Assembly (NCBI GenBank): GCA_003212625.1
Contig: QCPI01000001.1
Location: 124,001-188,000 of the forward strand
Direction of reading: 5' to 3'
DNA from: Prochlorococcus sp. AG-436-J02
GTDB lineage: Bacteria > Cyanobacteriota > Cyanobacteriia > PCC-6307 > Cyanobiaceae
Length of the DNA stretch: 64,000 nucleotides
The notes under the pieces were generated by a model, which was not told the origin of the DNA, did no database searches, and worked only from the letters and a program-made list of their open reading frames with translations. The position numbers and the translations under genes are program-made. Below, in pieces: positions 8,317 to 19,760 of this stretch. The first letter of the stretch is position 1. Each line of letters begins with the position of its first letter.

Positions 8317-9726
8317 TTATTTTGTAATCCCATACATTTTAACTATCTCCTTGAAGTGATTACCTCTTTCTTCATAGTTTTGATATTGATCAAAACTTGC
8401 ACATGCAGGTGACAATAGTATGCTATTTGAGTTTGTTTTTCTGGCAAGCTCTATAGATGCTTTTGTGGCATCTTCTAGTGTTTGTTTTACAATTACTTCT
8501 CCTACATAAGAAGATCTTAATATGGTTTTTTTCAAATCTATCGCATCAACACCAAACAAAATTACCCCATTAGTAGATTGCTTTATTTGATCTATCCAAG
8601 TTTGAGAATCTCCCTTCTTTCTTTTACCACCAGCAAGCAAAATTATAGGAGAAGATACAGATCGTAGACCAGTTATTGAAGAGTCAAAATTAGTTGCCTT
8701 ACTGTCATTATAAAACAATAATTTGTCTTTCTTTCCTAAAAACTCTAATCGATGAGGAATTGGTTCAAATGAATTTATAGATTTAGCTATTGACGAATGA
8801 TTAAGACCTATTTCTCTTGCTGCAGCTATAACTAGGAGGAGGTTTTGTAAGTTATGTTTGCCAGGGATTTTCAGTATAGAAGTGTGAAATAGTTTTCTTT
8901 GATCTTCAAAAATATAACCTTTGTGATTAATCCAAAATTTCGGATAATGAGAATAGGAGGATTGTTGATTAGTCCCAACCCATATTCCTTCTGGTAATTC
9001 TTCCCGTTTAGTTGATAAATATTTGTCATCAGAGTTGTAAATGCGAATGGATGATTTCTCTAATAAACTTCGTTTTATTTTGAAATAATTTTCTATATTG
9101 TGATGTCTTTCTAAATGATCAGGAGTAAATGTTGTCCATATACCTATGCTTGGTTTTAATTTTGGTGATCCCTCAATTTGATAACTACTTAATTCTAATA
9201 CTAACCATTCTAAATTTTTTGAACTTTTTTGTTTACTTTCTAATGCGATCTTAGATAACGCTTTCCCAATATTTCCTCCCATATCTGAATTTAAACTATT
9301 CAACTTAAGAACATGATTAAGCATATTTGTCACGGTTGTTTTGCCATTTGTTCCTGTAATTCCAATGGATGGAATATGATTTAGCCTTTCCCAAGCTAGT
9401 TCAACTTCTCCTTTTATATCGATGTTTTTAGTTCTTAATTCTTTTAGAGTTTTATGCTCCCAATCTATCCCTGGACTTACAATAATTGAAGCAATTTTTC
9501 CTAACCAAGGCTTGAAATTATTAATATGCAGTTGTTCATCTAATAACATTACATTGATACCTTCTGATTGCAACTTTTGAGATATATCTATTAGGTTTTT
9601 GTTGCTGTGGTTTTCCAATATTAAAACCTTCTTGCCCTCTGATTTCAGTAGTTTTGCTGCATTTATCCCTGAGCTACCTAGACCAAGTACAATATGTATG
9701 TGATTTGTGTTTGTTTGTTTGGACAA
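8317..9726 (-). CDS. murD: UDP-N-acetylmuramoylalanine--D-glutamate ligase
   Basis: Mur ligase signatures GITGTNGKTTVTNML, DHLERHHNIENYFKIK, HNLQNLL, NDSKATN. Confidence 0.95.
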   Translation of the reverse strand: MSKQTNTNHIHIVLGLGSSGINAAKLLKSEGKKVLILENHSNKNLIDISQKLQSEGINVMLLDEQLHINNFKPWLGKIASIIVSPGIDWEHKTLKELRTKNIDIKGEVELAWERLNHIPSIGITGTNGKTTVTNMLNHVLKLNSLNSDMGGNIGKALSKIALESKQKSSKNLEWLVLELSSYQIEGSPKLKPSIGIWTTFTPDHLERHHNIENYFKIKRSLLEKSSIRIYNSDDKYLSTKREELPEGIWVGTNQQSSYSHYPKFWINHKGYIFEDQRKLFHTSILKIPGKHNLQNLLLVIAAAREIGLNHSSIAKSINSFEPIPHRLEFLGKKDKLLFYNDSKATNFDSSITGLRSVSSPIILLAGGKRKKGDSQTWIDQIKQSTNGVILFGVDAIDLKKTILRSSYVGEVIVKQTLEDATKASIELARKTNSNSILLSPACASFDQYQNYEERGNHFKEIVKMYGITK

Positions 9727-9891
9727 ATTAATTTAGATTTGAATGTAGATAACTTTAATTTGTTTTGAGTATTATCTTGCGATGAGATGAATTTGGTTGA
9801 ATGAGATTTAATTAGCTTCAAATGTAAAATATTTTCATATTAGGATTGTCTTGACTTTTAAACATATTTATTTTAGTCAGTACTTGTTTGG

Positions 9892-10029
9892 ATGTATATA
9901 GCTGATTTAGATAAGCAACTTAAAGAAGCGAATTTGTTACTTGAATTTAATGAGATTAAAAAAATATTAATACTTCTGGCTTTGTATTTTAATAGTTGTT
10001 TTGATGCGTTGGTATTTGCTTCTGTTTAA
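9892..10029 (+). CDS. possible small protein (45 aa) MYIADLDKQLKEANLLLEFNEIKKILILLALYFNSCFDALVFASV
   Basis: Hand-translated; stop overlaps the start of the next small ORF (taATG). Confidence 0.3.
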   Translation: MYIADLDKQLKEANLLLEFNEIKKILILLALYFNSCFDALVFASV

Positions 10030-10175
10030 TGCCTGCAAACATTGAGGGTAGAGAAATGTTGAAACAACAAGAAATTCATGTAAAAACCAATGATGATTAT
10101 TCTTTTATTGGTTTAGCAGATCAGAGTGATAGTGAGATTAAATGGGTTAAACTCCATCAAATGTTTGATAGATAA
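10029..10175 (+). CDS. possible small protein (48 aa) MPANIEGREMLKQQEIHVKTNDDYSFIGLADQSDSEIKWVKLHQMFDR
   Basis: Hand-translated; credible soluble composition; overlaps the preceding ORF stop. Confidence 0.35.
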   Translation: MPANIEGREMLKQQEIHVKTNDDYSFIGLADQSDSEIKWVKLHQMFDR

Positions 10176-10240
10176 AGTTTTAAAAATTATCTATTACATT
10201 TTTTTACTCAAGGGTTTTAACGATTCTGTAGTTGATGAAT

Positions 10241-10311
10241 GGGCGATACTGGAATCGAACCAGTGACTCCTACCGTGTCAAGGTAGTGCTCTACCTCTGA
10301 GCTAATCGCCC
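10241..10311 (-). tRNA. tRNA-Val(GAC)
   Basis: Reverse complement GGGCGAT-TA-GCTC..GAGC-A-CTACC-TTGACAC-GGTAG..ACTGG-TTCGATT-CCAGT-ATCGCCC folds as a cloverleaf; anticodon GAC. Confidence 0.93.
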
Positions 10312-10379
10312 TTTTAATTCATTTTAGAACTTTATTGTGAAGTCTTTCAAGGAAGTTAGCAGGCAATTGGACCTAATAA

Positions 10380-11168
10380 TCATTGCCTTAGTAATTTGAT
10401 TCTCCACCGATCCTTTTTTGTTTTGTCAATATTTAAAATTTTAAGTGAACCTTTTTGCTCCAAATGAATAAGGTCTCCAATGTTTACCGGTTTGCTGGGT
10501 TGATGATTGAAATCCCAGTTAAGTCTTAAACATCCTTGCTTTATTTGAGTAGTTATTTTTGATCTTGATAACCCAAAACCTGCAGAGGCTATTGCGTCAA
10601 TCCTGGTTGATGCCTCAACTGTAGTAATTACTTTTTCTGGCCTTTTGAACGGGATCTCCATCTCGCTGATTGAGAGTACCTCTATTGTTATTTCAACTTC
10701 TCTTAATTTGCTAATTTTTTGATGTATGAAATCTGCACATTTTGGAGAGCAAATAGCTTGAGCTCCTCTATCTCTAATTACCCATATGTCTCCAATTTCA
10801 TCTTCTTGCACGTTAAGGGTGAGTAAGACATTTCTAAAATCATTTTGCTTGGCTCTATCAAAAAGAAAATTTCCTTTGAGATAAATACCTTTTAGAGGAA
10901 TATCTGAATAGGAGCAGTTCATTCTTTCTTCTGATCTTGCAAAACATATTCTTTTTCGTTCCGCGCTAGGGAAGCCTCCCTCATAACCACAATTGATATC
11001 ATCCAAGTTATTAAATTTATTTTTCACTTCCTCGATTATTTTTGCTGAAACGAAAGGAGACCATATAGGTTTCCTTTCGCTTAGTGCCTTTTCTGCATAT
11101 TCAAGTAAAGTTTCTAATTCTTTTCTAAAGGGGCTATTGAAAAGAATCTTTTCTTTTGGAAGATACAT
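10380..11168 (-). CDS. S4-domain RNA-binding protein (cyanobacterial 'photosystem II S4 domain protein', YlmH-like)
   Basis: C-terminal S4 motif TRIDAIASAGFGLSRSKITTQIKQGCLRLNW plus YlmH-like N-terminal region. Confidence 0.8.
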   Translation of the reverse strand: MYLPKEKILFNSPFRKELETLLEYAEKALSERKPIWSPFVSAKIIEEVKNKFNNLDDINCGYEGGFPSAERKRICFARSEERMNCSYSDIPLKGIYLKGNFLFDRAKQNDFRNVLLTLNVQEDEIGDIWVIRDRGAQAICSPKCADFIHQKISKLREVEITIEVLSISEMEIPFKRPEKVITTVEASTRIDAIASAGFGLSRSKITTQIKQGCLRLNWDFNHQPSKPVNIGDLIHLEQKGSLKILNIDKTKKDRWRIKLLRQ

Positions 11169-11317
11169 AGAAGTAGTTGCAGTATCTTTGCTAGGATTTA
11201 AAAAGTATAAACTTTTTTTGAATCTCTGCTTTAATAGAGAAAATAATATCCTATATTGAAAAAAATAATAAAAATATTTATATTGAATATTTTATGTAAG
11301 TATTATTTAAACTAGCA

Positions 11318-11884
11318 CTATTCTTTCTCTAATGTTATAATTTCTTGGCAATTTGTCTCTTTTAGAATTGCCCAAGGTAGTTCCACTTCTAATGGTAAAT
11401 CAAGAATTAGTAGCCAAAAACCTTCCTTACTTTTTTTTCGTAGCGCTCTTATATCTTCATCATTTTCTTGATTAATCCCCCCAGCTGAAAAAAAACTTCC
11501 TAACCATCCTGAAACCATTCCTACTAGTCCACCTAAAAGTTTTTCGAATTGAGGGGGGAAGCCCATCTCTGCAAATGTTTTCAAATCGGTCATTAGTGAA
11601 AAGCTTAGGCCTGCAATAAAACCAAAGGGTATTAACCATGTCGCTAAAGCTTTTTGTCGTTCCTTTTGAGCAAGATTTGGATTTAAAATCTTGATATTAT
11701 TAAAATTTAATTGATTAAAAAATAATTCCTCCGAGGTCTCTATATTTATATCCTCAGACTCTATTTTATTATTCAATGGCTCTATAAGATTACAGTCCAG
11801 AATTGGTGTTTGAGCCTCCCTTAATTTGAGTATTAACTCTTTCGCTAGTTGCTTTCCTTTAAAGACGATGACGCATTTTGACAC
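11318..11884 (-). CDS. conserved-looking hypothetical membrane-associated protein (188 aa)
   Basis: Long ORF with two hydrophobic segments; not assigned to a named family. Confidence 0.65.
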   Translation of the reverse strand: MSKCVIVFKGKQLAKELILKLREAQTPILDCNLIEPLNNKIESEDINIETSEELFFNQLNFNNIKILNPNLAQKERQKALATWLIPFGFIAGLSFSLMTDLKTFAEMGFPPQFEKLLGGLVGMVSGWLGSFFSAGGINQENDEDIRALRKKSKEGFWLLILDLPLEVELPWAILKETNCQEIITLEKE

Positions 11885-11988
11885 GAATTAGCTCCTTGAA
11901 ATGTTTGGATTTTCAATCCTGCTCAACATAAATCTGGTCAGCGGCGAATAGATCACTAAAGTTCAGATCGGCACGTATATCGCCCTTA

Positions 11989-13575
11989 ATGACGAAAGTT
12001 CTTGTTTCTGATCCAATTGATCAAGCAGGTATAGATATTCTTACTCAGGTTGCTCAGGTTGACCAAAAAGTAGGTCTTTCCATAGATCAGTTGAAGAATA
12101 TTATTAGTGATTATGACGGATTAATGATCCGTTCAGGAACGCAGGTTTCTGCAGATGTGATTGCTGAGGCTACTAAATTAAGAATCATTGGTAGGGCTGG
12201 AGTTGGAGTTGATAATGTTGATGTGCCAGCTGCTACGAGGAAGGGTGTATTAGTTGTTAATTCTCCAGGAGGAAACACTATAGCAGCAGCAGAGCATGCT
12301 CTAGCAATGATTCTTGCATTATCTAGAAATATCCCTCAAGCTCATACAAGTATGTTCTCCGGAGGTTGGGAGCGAAAAAAATATGTAGGAAATGAGCTCT
12401 ATAAGAAAACTTTAGGAGTTGTTGGACTTGGAAAGATTGGATCTCATGTTGCAAAGGTTGCAAATGCAATGGGTATGGAAGTTATTGGATTTGATCCTTT
12501 CGTCTCTATTGAGAGAGCCCAGCAAATGCAGGTTCGATTAAGTGATATGGATGAGTTGTTCAAAGAATCTGATTATGTTACTCTTCATCTCCCAAGGACG
12601 CCTGAAACCGAGAATTTAGTTGATATAAATCTTTTAAGAAAAATGAAACCAACTGCGAGATTAGTGAATTGTGCGAGGGGTGGAATTATTAATGAAAATG
12701 ATTTAGCTATTGCATTGGATGAAAATGTTATTAAAGGTGCCGCTATCGATGTATATGCAAAAGAACCTTTAATTGATAGCTCTCCTCTACTTTCAGTAAA
12801 GAAAGGATTGGTGCTTACACCTCATCTAGGTGCTTCAACTGCTGAGGCACAAGAAAACGTAGCTATTGATGTTGCAGAACAAATTAGAGATGTTCTTTTA
12901 GGGTTGCCTGCTCGAAGCGCAGTCAATATTCCAGGTCTGAGTGCAGAAATAATGGATAGTCTTAAACCACATTTAAAACTTGCAGAGACATTAGGATTAT
13001 TAGTTAGTCAAATCTCAGGGGGACAGATTCAAAAATTAGAAGTACGTTTGCAAGGGGAATTCGCGCAACATCCTTCTCAGCCTTTAGTAATTGCAACTTT
13101 GAAGGGATTGCTTACTAATGCATTGGGAGACAAAATTAATTATGTAAACGCATCTTTGGAAGCAAAAGGTCGTGGTATAGATGTTGTCGAAATTAAGGAT
13201 AACGTAAGTCCAGAGTTTGCAAGAGGTTCTTTGCAGTTGGACAGTTTTAGCGATAAAGGTGGACATAGTGTATCTGGCACTGTATTTGGAGATGGTGATC
13301 TTGGTATTACAAGTATTGATGAGTATCCAATAAATTTTGTACCAAGTCGTCATATGCTTTTTACCAGGCATAGAGATATGCCAGGAATAATTGGTCAGAT
13401 AGGATCACTACTAGGAAGATACAATGTGAATATTGCCTCAATGCAAGTAGGGAGAAGAATTGTTCGAGGTGAAGCCGTTATGGTCTTAAGTATCGATGAT
13501 CCTGTTCCACAAGAATTATTGGGCTCTATTCTTTCAATGCAAGGAATAAATGAAGCTCATTCTGTAACTTTATAA
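11989..13575 (+). CDS. serA: D-3-phosphoglycerate dehydrogenase
   Basis: GRAGVGVDNVDVPAATRKGVLVVNSPGGNTIAAAEH, NAD motif GVVGLGKIGSHVA, C-terminal ACT domain. Confidence 0.96.
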   Translation: MTKVLVSDPIDQAGIDILTQVAQVDQKVGLSIDQLKNIISDYDGLMIRSGTQVSADVIAEATKLRIIGRAGVGVDNVDVPAATRKGVLVVNSPGGNTIAAAEHALAMILALSRNIPQAHTSMFSGGWERKKYVGNELYKKTLGVVGLGKIGSHVAKVANAMGMEVIGFDPFVSIERAQQMQVRLSDMDELFKESDYVTLHLPRTPETENLVDINLLRKMKPTARLVNCARGGIINENDLAIALDENVIKGAAIDVYAKEPLIDSSPLLSVKKGLVLTPHLGASTAEAQENVAIDVAEQIRDVLLGLPARSAVNIPGLSAEIMDSLKPHLKLAETLGLLVSQISGGQIQKLEVRLQGEFAQHPSQPLVIATLKGLLTNALGDKINYVNASLEAKGRGIDVVEIKDNVSPEFARGSLQLDSFSDKGGHSVSGTVFGDGDLGITSIDEYPINFVPSRHMLFTRHRDMPGIIGQIGSLLGRYNVNIASMQVGRRIVRGEAVMVLSIDDPVPQELLGSILSMQGINEAHSVTL

Positions 13576-13582
13576 TTAGTTA

Positions 13583-14846
<1,264 letters not shown>

Positions 14847-14954
14847 TATTAAATTTTTCTCGAGATTTTTTCCTTTTGCTTGCAAAATAGCTTCTTTTTC
14901 GCCAATCTTTTGTGTGTGTTCTACTGGACGCAAATAAAATTACTTAAGGATTAA

Positions 14955-15359
14955 TTGATTTCAGAAGTTCTGCTAACCCAAGAACATCAAGATCTTATGG
15001 ATCATGGTTCTATTCACTCAAGTATTGGAGGCCAATTTAGTTTTCGCGTTATAGGCCCCTGTTGTCGTCTGTATGACCGTGAGCAGTTGCCCTGGCCTTG
15101 CTGCAGACTCTCATGGAGAAGTAAGGAGCCTAGCTGGAGAAGAATTGGTAAAAGATTAGTTGCTGATATTGCTGCACAAAAATGCCCGTCATATTCTGTT
15201 GAGATCATCCAGCCTGGAGAGAAACCAACGGAAACAATTATGACCTTATTTTCTCGACGTTTAAATTCACAGATGCAGGAATGGTGGTATAGCAAACATC
15301 CACGATCTAGAGATTGCTCAAACATTGCTCCTCAATTGGCATTAGTCCAAAAAAAATAG
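14955..15359 (+). CDS. conserved-looking hypothetical protein (134 aa)
   Basis: ORF preferred over antisense 15014..15325; Trp/Cys-containing composition. Confidence 0.6.
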   Translation: MISEVLLTQEHQDLMDHGSIHSSIGGQFSFRVIGPCCRLYDREQLPWPCCRLSWRSKEPSWRRIGKRLVADIAAQKCPSYSVEIIQPGEKPTETIMTLFSRRLNSQMQEWWYSKHPRSRDCSNIAPQLALVQKK

Positions 15360-15497
15360 AAATAATTTCTATTTTTTTATTTGGTTAGAATTTTTTTGGA
15401 TTTAAAGTGATGAAGATATGAAGCATTTCACACACATGTTTATTCCATTTTTAAGATTTCGAAGGATAATTATTAGTAAATAAATTTCAACACTGGG

Positions 15498-15689
15498 ATG
15501 AACTTCGACTATCACGCTGTTGCTTCAGCTGCTACTGCTGCTATTCCTCTTGCTGCTGGAGCTGCAGGAGTTGGCTATTTTATATTGCGCCAAAAAGGCT
15601 TTGGCTTTGGTACGTCACATTTGCTGGTTGGACTACCTATGTTTGCAGTTGGAGGTGCTGCAGCGGCGTTCTTTCTTATCACAAAGTGA
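15498..15689 (+). CDS. small two-helix membrane protein (63 aa)
   Basis: MNFDYHAVASAATAAIPLAAGAAGVGYFILRQKGFGFGTSHLLVGLPMFAVGGAAAAFFLITK; followed by a strong hairpin. Confidence 0.7.
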   Translation: MNFDYHAVASAATAAIPLAAGAAGVGYFILRQKGFGFGTSHLLVGLPMFAVGGAAAAFFLITK

Positions 15690-15699
15690 TGACAAGTTA

Positions 15700-15758
15700 A
15701 ATTAATTCACCAATAAAGAAGGGGGCCATTGGCCCCCTTCTTTATTGGTGAATTAATT
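15700..15758. terminator. bidirectional terminator, perfect 59-nt palindrome
   Basis: 29-bp perfect arms AATTAATTCACCAATAAAGAAGGGGGCCA / TGGCCCCCTTCTTTATTGGTGAATTAATT around a single central T, between convergent genes. Confidence 0.85.
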
Positions 15759-15772
15759 ATCTGATGAGTTAA

Positions 15773-16324
15773 TTAAGTACCAGGGTTGAAGGTGTTTTGC
15801 CCTTTTGATGCAGGAACATATCCAGCACTTGTAGTGCTGCAACCGAGACTCTCAGCTGTATTTCCAGTAGCTACTGTGCAAAGTTTTTTTTGTTGACTTC
15901 TATCTAGTACAGCATCAGTAAAGTCAGCACCTTCAATGGTTGCACCATCAAAAACACTCTTTAATAACTCTGCACCTGTGAGATTGACATTTGTGAGATT
16001 TGCATTGTCAAATCTTGTTGCATAAGCAATGACATTAGTCATGTTTGCACCTGTTAAATCAGAGTTCTTTAAGCTAGAAACACTGAAATACGAACCTGTA
16101 AAATCTGCCGCACCAAGATCTTTTCCTGATAGGTCATATTTTACATATTCTTGATTTTTTAAGTCCTGTCCATGCAAGCTTGTATCTAAGGCCTCTACTG
16201 AAGAAGGGTCGCTGGGATACAGGGCACTTACAGAAAGAGGACTAATACAGAGACTTACAAGCACAGGTAGCAAGACAAATAGTCTTGTAAGGGACCGTTT
16301 AAGAGAAGAAATAAGAGAGTCCAT
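15773..16324 (-). CDS. exported (thylakoid-lumen-like) pentapeptide repeat protein
   Basis: Signal peptide followed by A(D/N)LxG repeats (ADFTGSYF..NSDLTGANMTN..NANLTNVNLTGAELLKSVFDGATIEGADFTDAVLD). Confidence 0.85.
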   Translation of the reverse strand: MDSLISSLKRSLTRLFVLLPVLVSLCISPLSVSALYPSDPSSVEALDTSLHGQDLKNQEYVKYDLSGKDLGAADFTGSYFSVSSLKNSDLTGANMTNVIAYATRFDNANLTNVNLTGAELLKSVFDGATIEGADFTDAVLDRSQQKKLCTVATGNTAESLGCSTTSAGYVPASKGQNTFNPGT

Positions 16325-16399
16325 TAATAACGCCAGCGATTGACGGAAGCACCAAACTCGACCATTGTTTCATGTAGTGGCATTTCATAGGCAAAGGGA

Positions 16400-17356
16400 T
16401 CAAGAACTGTTGCAGCATTTTTTTAGGTCAATTTGCAGAAAGTCTTTCGCTAACTGGGTATTTGGAAAAATTGCTTTTGCTTCATTAAGCAAATCATTAG
16501 GACTTGTTTCATTCCCAGGGGTATATCTTGGACTTAAATGAGTCAAAATTAATTGATTTACTTTTGCTTTTGCAGCAATTTGAGCTGCCATTGTGGCAGT
16601 TGAATGACATCGTTGATAGGCCATCTCGGTTTCGCTATAAGCATATGTAGCTTCATGGATCAGTAAATCGGCTTCTTTAGAGATATCAATTGCTGATTCG
16701 GTGTATACGGTATCTGTGCAGTAAACCACGCTAATACCAGGTCTCGGAGGGCCGCAGAATTCATTTCCAGAAAAAATGCGACCATCCTCTAATTGCACTT
16801 TTTCGCCTCTTTGTAGAGCTGCATATACTGGGCCAGGAGGGATTTTTTGTGATTTAGCTTTCCCTATATCGAATCTACCTGGTCTGGATTTTTGATTAAC
16901 TCTATAAGCAAAAGAGGGGATTCGATGCTTAAGAGGAGCAGCTTTAACTTCTAAATCTGAATCTTCAAATAAAATTCTTTTTTGAAATGCATCATTTTCA
17001 ACCTCATGGAATTTTAAAGAATAAGCTAATCTGCATGAACTGTTGTACAAGCAAGCATCAATAAAATTTTTAAGAGGTGAGGGGCCATAAATTTCTATAC
17101 CAGTGCTGCTTCCGGCTAAACCAATACTTGCCAGGAGTCCTGGTAGACCATAGATATGATCACCATGCATATGAGTTATGAATATTTTTTTTATTTGAGA
17201 TAACTTAAGATTGCTTCTTATGAATTGATGTTGAGTACCTTCACCACAATCGAACAACCACAAATCTGATCTTTGTGGAGGCTTGAGTACCATTGCTGAT
17301 ACGTTTCTAGTCAGAGTTGGAACCCCTGAGCTTGTTCCGAGAAAAGTGACTTGCAA
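16400..17356 (-). CDS. rnz: ribonuclease Z
   Basis: [53 protein letters not shown] motifs. Confidence 0.95.
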   Translation of the reverse strand: MQVTFLGTSSGVPTLTRNVSAMVLKPPQRSDLWLFDCGEGTQHQFIRSNLKLSQIKKIFITHMHGDHIYGLPGLLASIGLAGSSTGIEIYGPSPLKNFIDACLYNSSCRLAYSLKFHEVENDAFQKRILFEDSDLEVKAAPLKHRIPSFAYRVNQKSRPGRFDIGKAKSQKIPPGPVYAALQRGEKVQLEDGRIFSGNEFCGPPRPGISVVYCTDTVYTESAIDISKEADLLIHEATYAYSETEMAYQRCHSTATMAAQIAAKAKVNQLILTHLSPRYTPGNETSPNDLLNEAKAIFPNTQLAKDFLQIDLKKCCNSS

Positions 17357-17454
17357 GTTTTGCCCTTTTTAATACATGGTGCCATTCATAGCTTTGACCA
17401 CTGGTAGATCTTCTTTCTTATAGGCAGAATTAGTACCTAAATCCATTTTTTATT

Positions 17455-18672
17455 TTGAGCGCATCACCTAAAAGTAACTTTGGATGGTCCATTATTTGTG
17501 TAGGTATATTTTTGATCTCTCCATTAAAAGCAACTGCGGCCAAAGAGCCATTAATGCGTGTCTTAATAGGTCATGAGAATAAGGCCAGATTTAGAGCGGA
17601 TGGGCTCAAGTTTATTTGGGTTAAGGGGATATCTCCTAACAAAAAAAGAATTAAATCTATAGATATAGTTTATAGTAATAGTAAGGTAAAATATGCAATT
17701 AATAATAATCTAAATTCATGGAATGAATTACCCAAGAATTTTAATCTAATTATAAAAAATAATGATAAACGAGGAATTTGGTTTAAAAATAGAAGGTATG
17801 CTGGTGAATTAAGAGTTTCATTAAATGAACAGAAGTTGCAAACAATAAATTATTTAAAATTAGAGAAATATTTAACAAGTGTTGTAGGTAGTGAAATGCC
17901 TAAAGAATTTCCCCTTGCGGCACTTCAAGCTCAAGCAATCGCATCAAGGACTTATGCCTTAAAACTTTTAGGAAAAGATAAATTATTTGATATTCATTCA
18001 ACTCAAGCTAGTCAAGTTTATTTAGGACTTGAAGCTGAAACAGAAAAAATAAATAGGGCAGTTAGAAGTACAAGTTCACTTGCTTTATTCTATGAAAATA
18101 AGCTTATAGAGGCTGTTTTTCATAGTAGTTCTGGTGGCAGGACAGAAAATAGCGGTCAAGTCTGGAAGTATCAATTACCTTATTTAAGAAGTGTTGTTGA
18201 TTATGATCAAAATAGTGATAAATATCGATGGTCAAAAAAAATTACTTCTGCTGAATTAGATCAGATATTTAGTGGTTTGGGCGGATTAAATGGTATGCAA
18301 ATTATAAAAAAAAGCAAAAGTGATAGAGTTTTAGAAATTAGCCTTCATGGCCCTAATGGAAGTAAAACTATTTCTGGTAAAACTTTGAGAGAAAAATTAG
18401 GATTACTTAGTACTAAATTTGATTTTGATATGAAATTTAATAAATACAATCAAGCAAATCAATTGAATTTTGCTAATAAGATAGTTAATGATATGGCTAC
18501 TAAAACACTTCCATTAATGCCAACTAGCTATTTTTTATTAGTGAAGGGTTATGGTGCTGGACATGGAGTTGGTATGAGTCAATGGGGTGCTAAAACAATG
18601 GCAGAAAGAGGAGCAAGCTTTAGTAAAATTCTAAAACATTATTATACTGGAGTACAAATAAAAACTTATTAG
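17455..18672 (+). CDS. SpoIID/LytB-domain protein
   Basis: YLTSVVGSEMPKEFPLAALQAQAIASRTYAL, VFHSSSGGRTENSGQVW, GAGHGVGMSQWGAKTMAERG; TTG start. Confidence 0.88.
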   Translation: MSASPKSNFGWSIICVGIFLISPLKATAAKEPLMRVLIGHENKARFRADGLKFIWVKGISPNKKRIKSIDIVYSNSKVKYAINNNLNSWNELPKNFNLIIKNNDKRGIWFKNRRYAGELRVSLNEQKLQTINYLKLEKYLTSVVGSEMPKEFPLAALQAQAIASRTYALKLLGKDKLFDIHSTQASQVYLGLEAETEKINRAVRSTSSLALFYENKLIEAVFHSSSGGRTENSGQVWKYQLPYLRSVVDYDQNSDKYRWSKKITSAELDQIFSGLGGLNGMQIIKKSKSDRVLEISLHGPNGSKTISGKTLREKLGLLSTKFDFDMKFNKYNQANQLNFANKIVNDMATKTLPLMPTSYFLLVKGYGAGHGVGMSQWGAKTMAERGASFSKILKHYYTGVQIKTY

Positions 18673-18687
18673 AAGAATATTTAACTC

Positions 18688-18726
18688 GATCTAATTTAAT
18701 ATAAATTTTTTATATTAAATTAGATC
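18688..18726. terminator. hairpin between convergent SpoIID-like gene and truB
   Basis: 16-bp perfect inverted repeat GATCTAATTTAATATA / TATATTAAATTAGATC with 7-nt loop. Confidence 0.7.
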
Positions 18727-18728
18727 TA

Positions 18729-19664
18729 TTATCCGATTGCATTGAAAACAACCTTAGGCTTAATTGTGAAATCTTCTTCTAATTCTGCTATGCCTGCGAT
18801 TTTATTTCTTTGATCAAATACTAATATATATTTTTCATTATCTTCATCCTTGTTACCCCTGGTTAATTTTAAGCGTTTAGCATTGTCCTGGAAATTTACT
18901 TTTCTTCCTGAGCGCCAGCTAATCAACTCTGTCTCGGAAATTAATTTGAAAGAAGAAAGATGCTTTAAGAAATTTTTAGGATTGAGAATTTTAGGTTTCT
19001 TTCTTTCTATATATAACTCTGATTTATCAGGAAGTAATATAGAATCATTTTCATTAAAACTATAAGCTTTTGTACGGCGTAAATTTTTTAAATAAGCACC
19101 ACATCCCAATTTTTCTCCAATATCTCTTGCTAATGATCTAATATACGTTCCTTTTGAGCAATCAATGTCAATTACTAACTCACCTTTATTTTGAGACCAG
19201 CTTATTAAATTTAATCTTTTTATAGTAATTCTCTTAGGATTTAAATCAAATTTCTCTCCTCTCCTTGCTTTCTTATATGCTCTTTCTCCTTTGACATGAA
19301 CGCTAGAAAACATGGGGGGTGTTTGTAATATCTCACCCCTAAAATTCTCTAATAGTTTATTTAAATTATTTTCGCTGATTATGGGCCAACGTTTGGATTG
19401 TATAACTACTCCTTGCATATCATCAGTATTGGTAGAAGAGCCTAATTGAATTATTCCTTTATATGCTTTAGAGCCTTTTAAATAAGAGATTAATCTTGTC
19501 GCATCGCCTATAGCTATCGGAAGGACTCCCGTCACTGATGGATCAAGAGTCCCTCCATGCCCAATCTTTTTAATACCAAATACTTTTCGAAGCCTATTGA
19601 CGCAATCATGAGAGGTAAGCCCAGCAGGCTTATCAATGACAATAAATCCAAAAGGCTTTTCCAA
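18729..19664 (-). CDS. truB: tRNA pseudouridine(55) synthase
   Basis: GFIVIDKPAGLTSHDCVNRLR, KIGHGGTLDPSVTGVLPIAIG, GTYIRSLARDIG. Confidence 0.95.
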   Translation of the reverse strand: MEKPFGFIVIDKPAGLTSHDCVNRLRKVFGIKKIGHGGTLDPSVTGVLPIAIGDATRLISYLKGSKAYKGIIQLGSSTNTDDMQGVVIQSKRWPIISENNLNKLLENFRGEILQTPPMFSSVHVKGERAYKKARRGEKFDLNPKRITIKRLNLISWSQNKGELVIDIDCSKGTYIRSLARDIGEKLGCGAYLKNLRRTKAYSFNENDSILLPDKSELYIERKKPKILNPKNFLKHLSSFKLISETELISWRSGRKVNFQDNAKRLKLTRGNKDEDNEKYILVFDQRNKIAGIAELEEDFTIKPKVVFNAIG

Positions 19665-19760
19665 GATTAATTTTGTAGGTTTAAGCTCACATGAAAAGAT
19701 TGTTCAAGTAACCCTGAACATTTAAAGTTATAACTCATTGTTTTCAGTGAGAAAGATAAT

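Noticed and set aside
13084-13371. 95-aa ORF antisense to serA
   Set aside because: serA is certain in this region.
15520-15705. Leu-rich 61-aa ORF on + strand
   Set aside because: Frame-shifted reading of the Ala-rich 15498..15689 gene; low-complexity artefact of GCT repeats.
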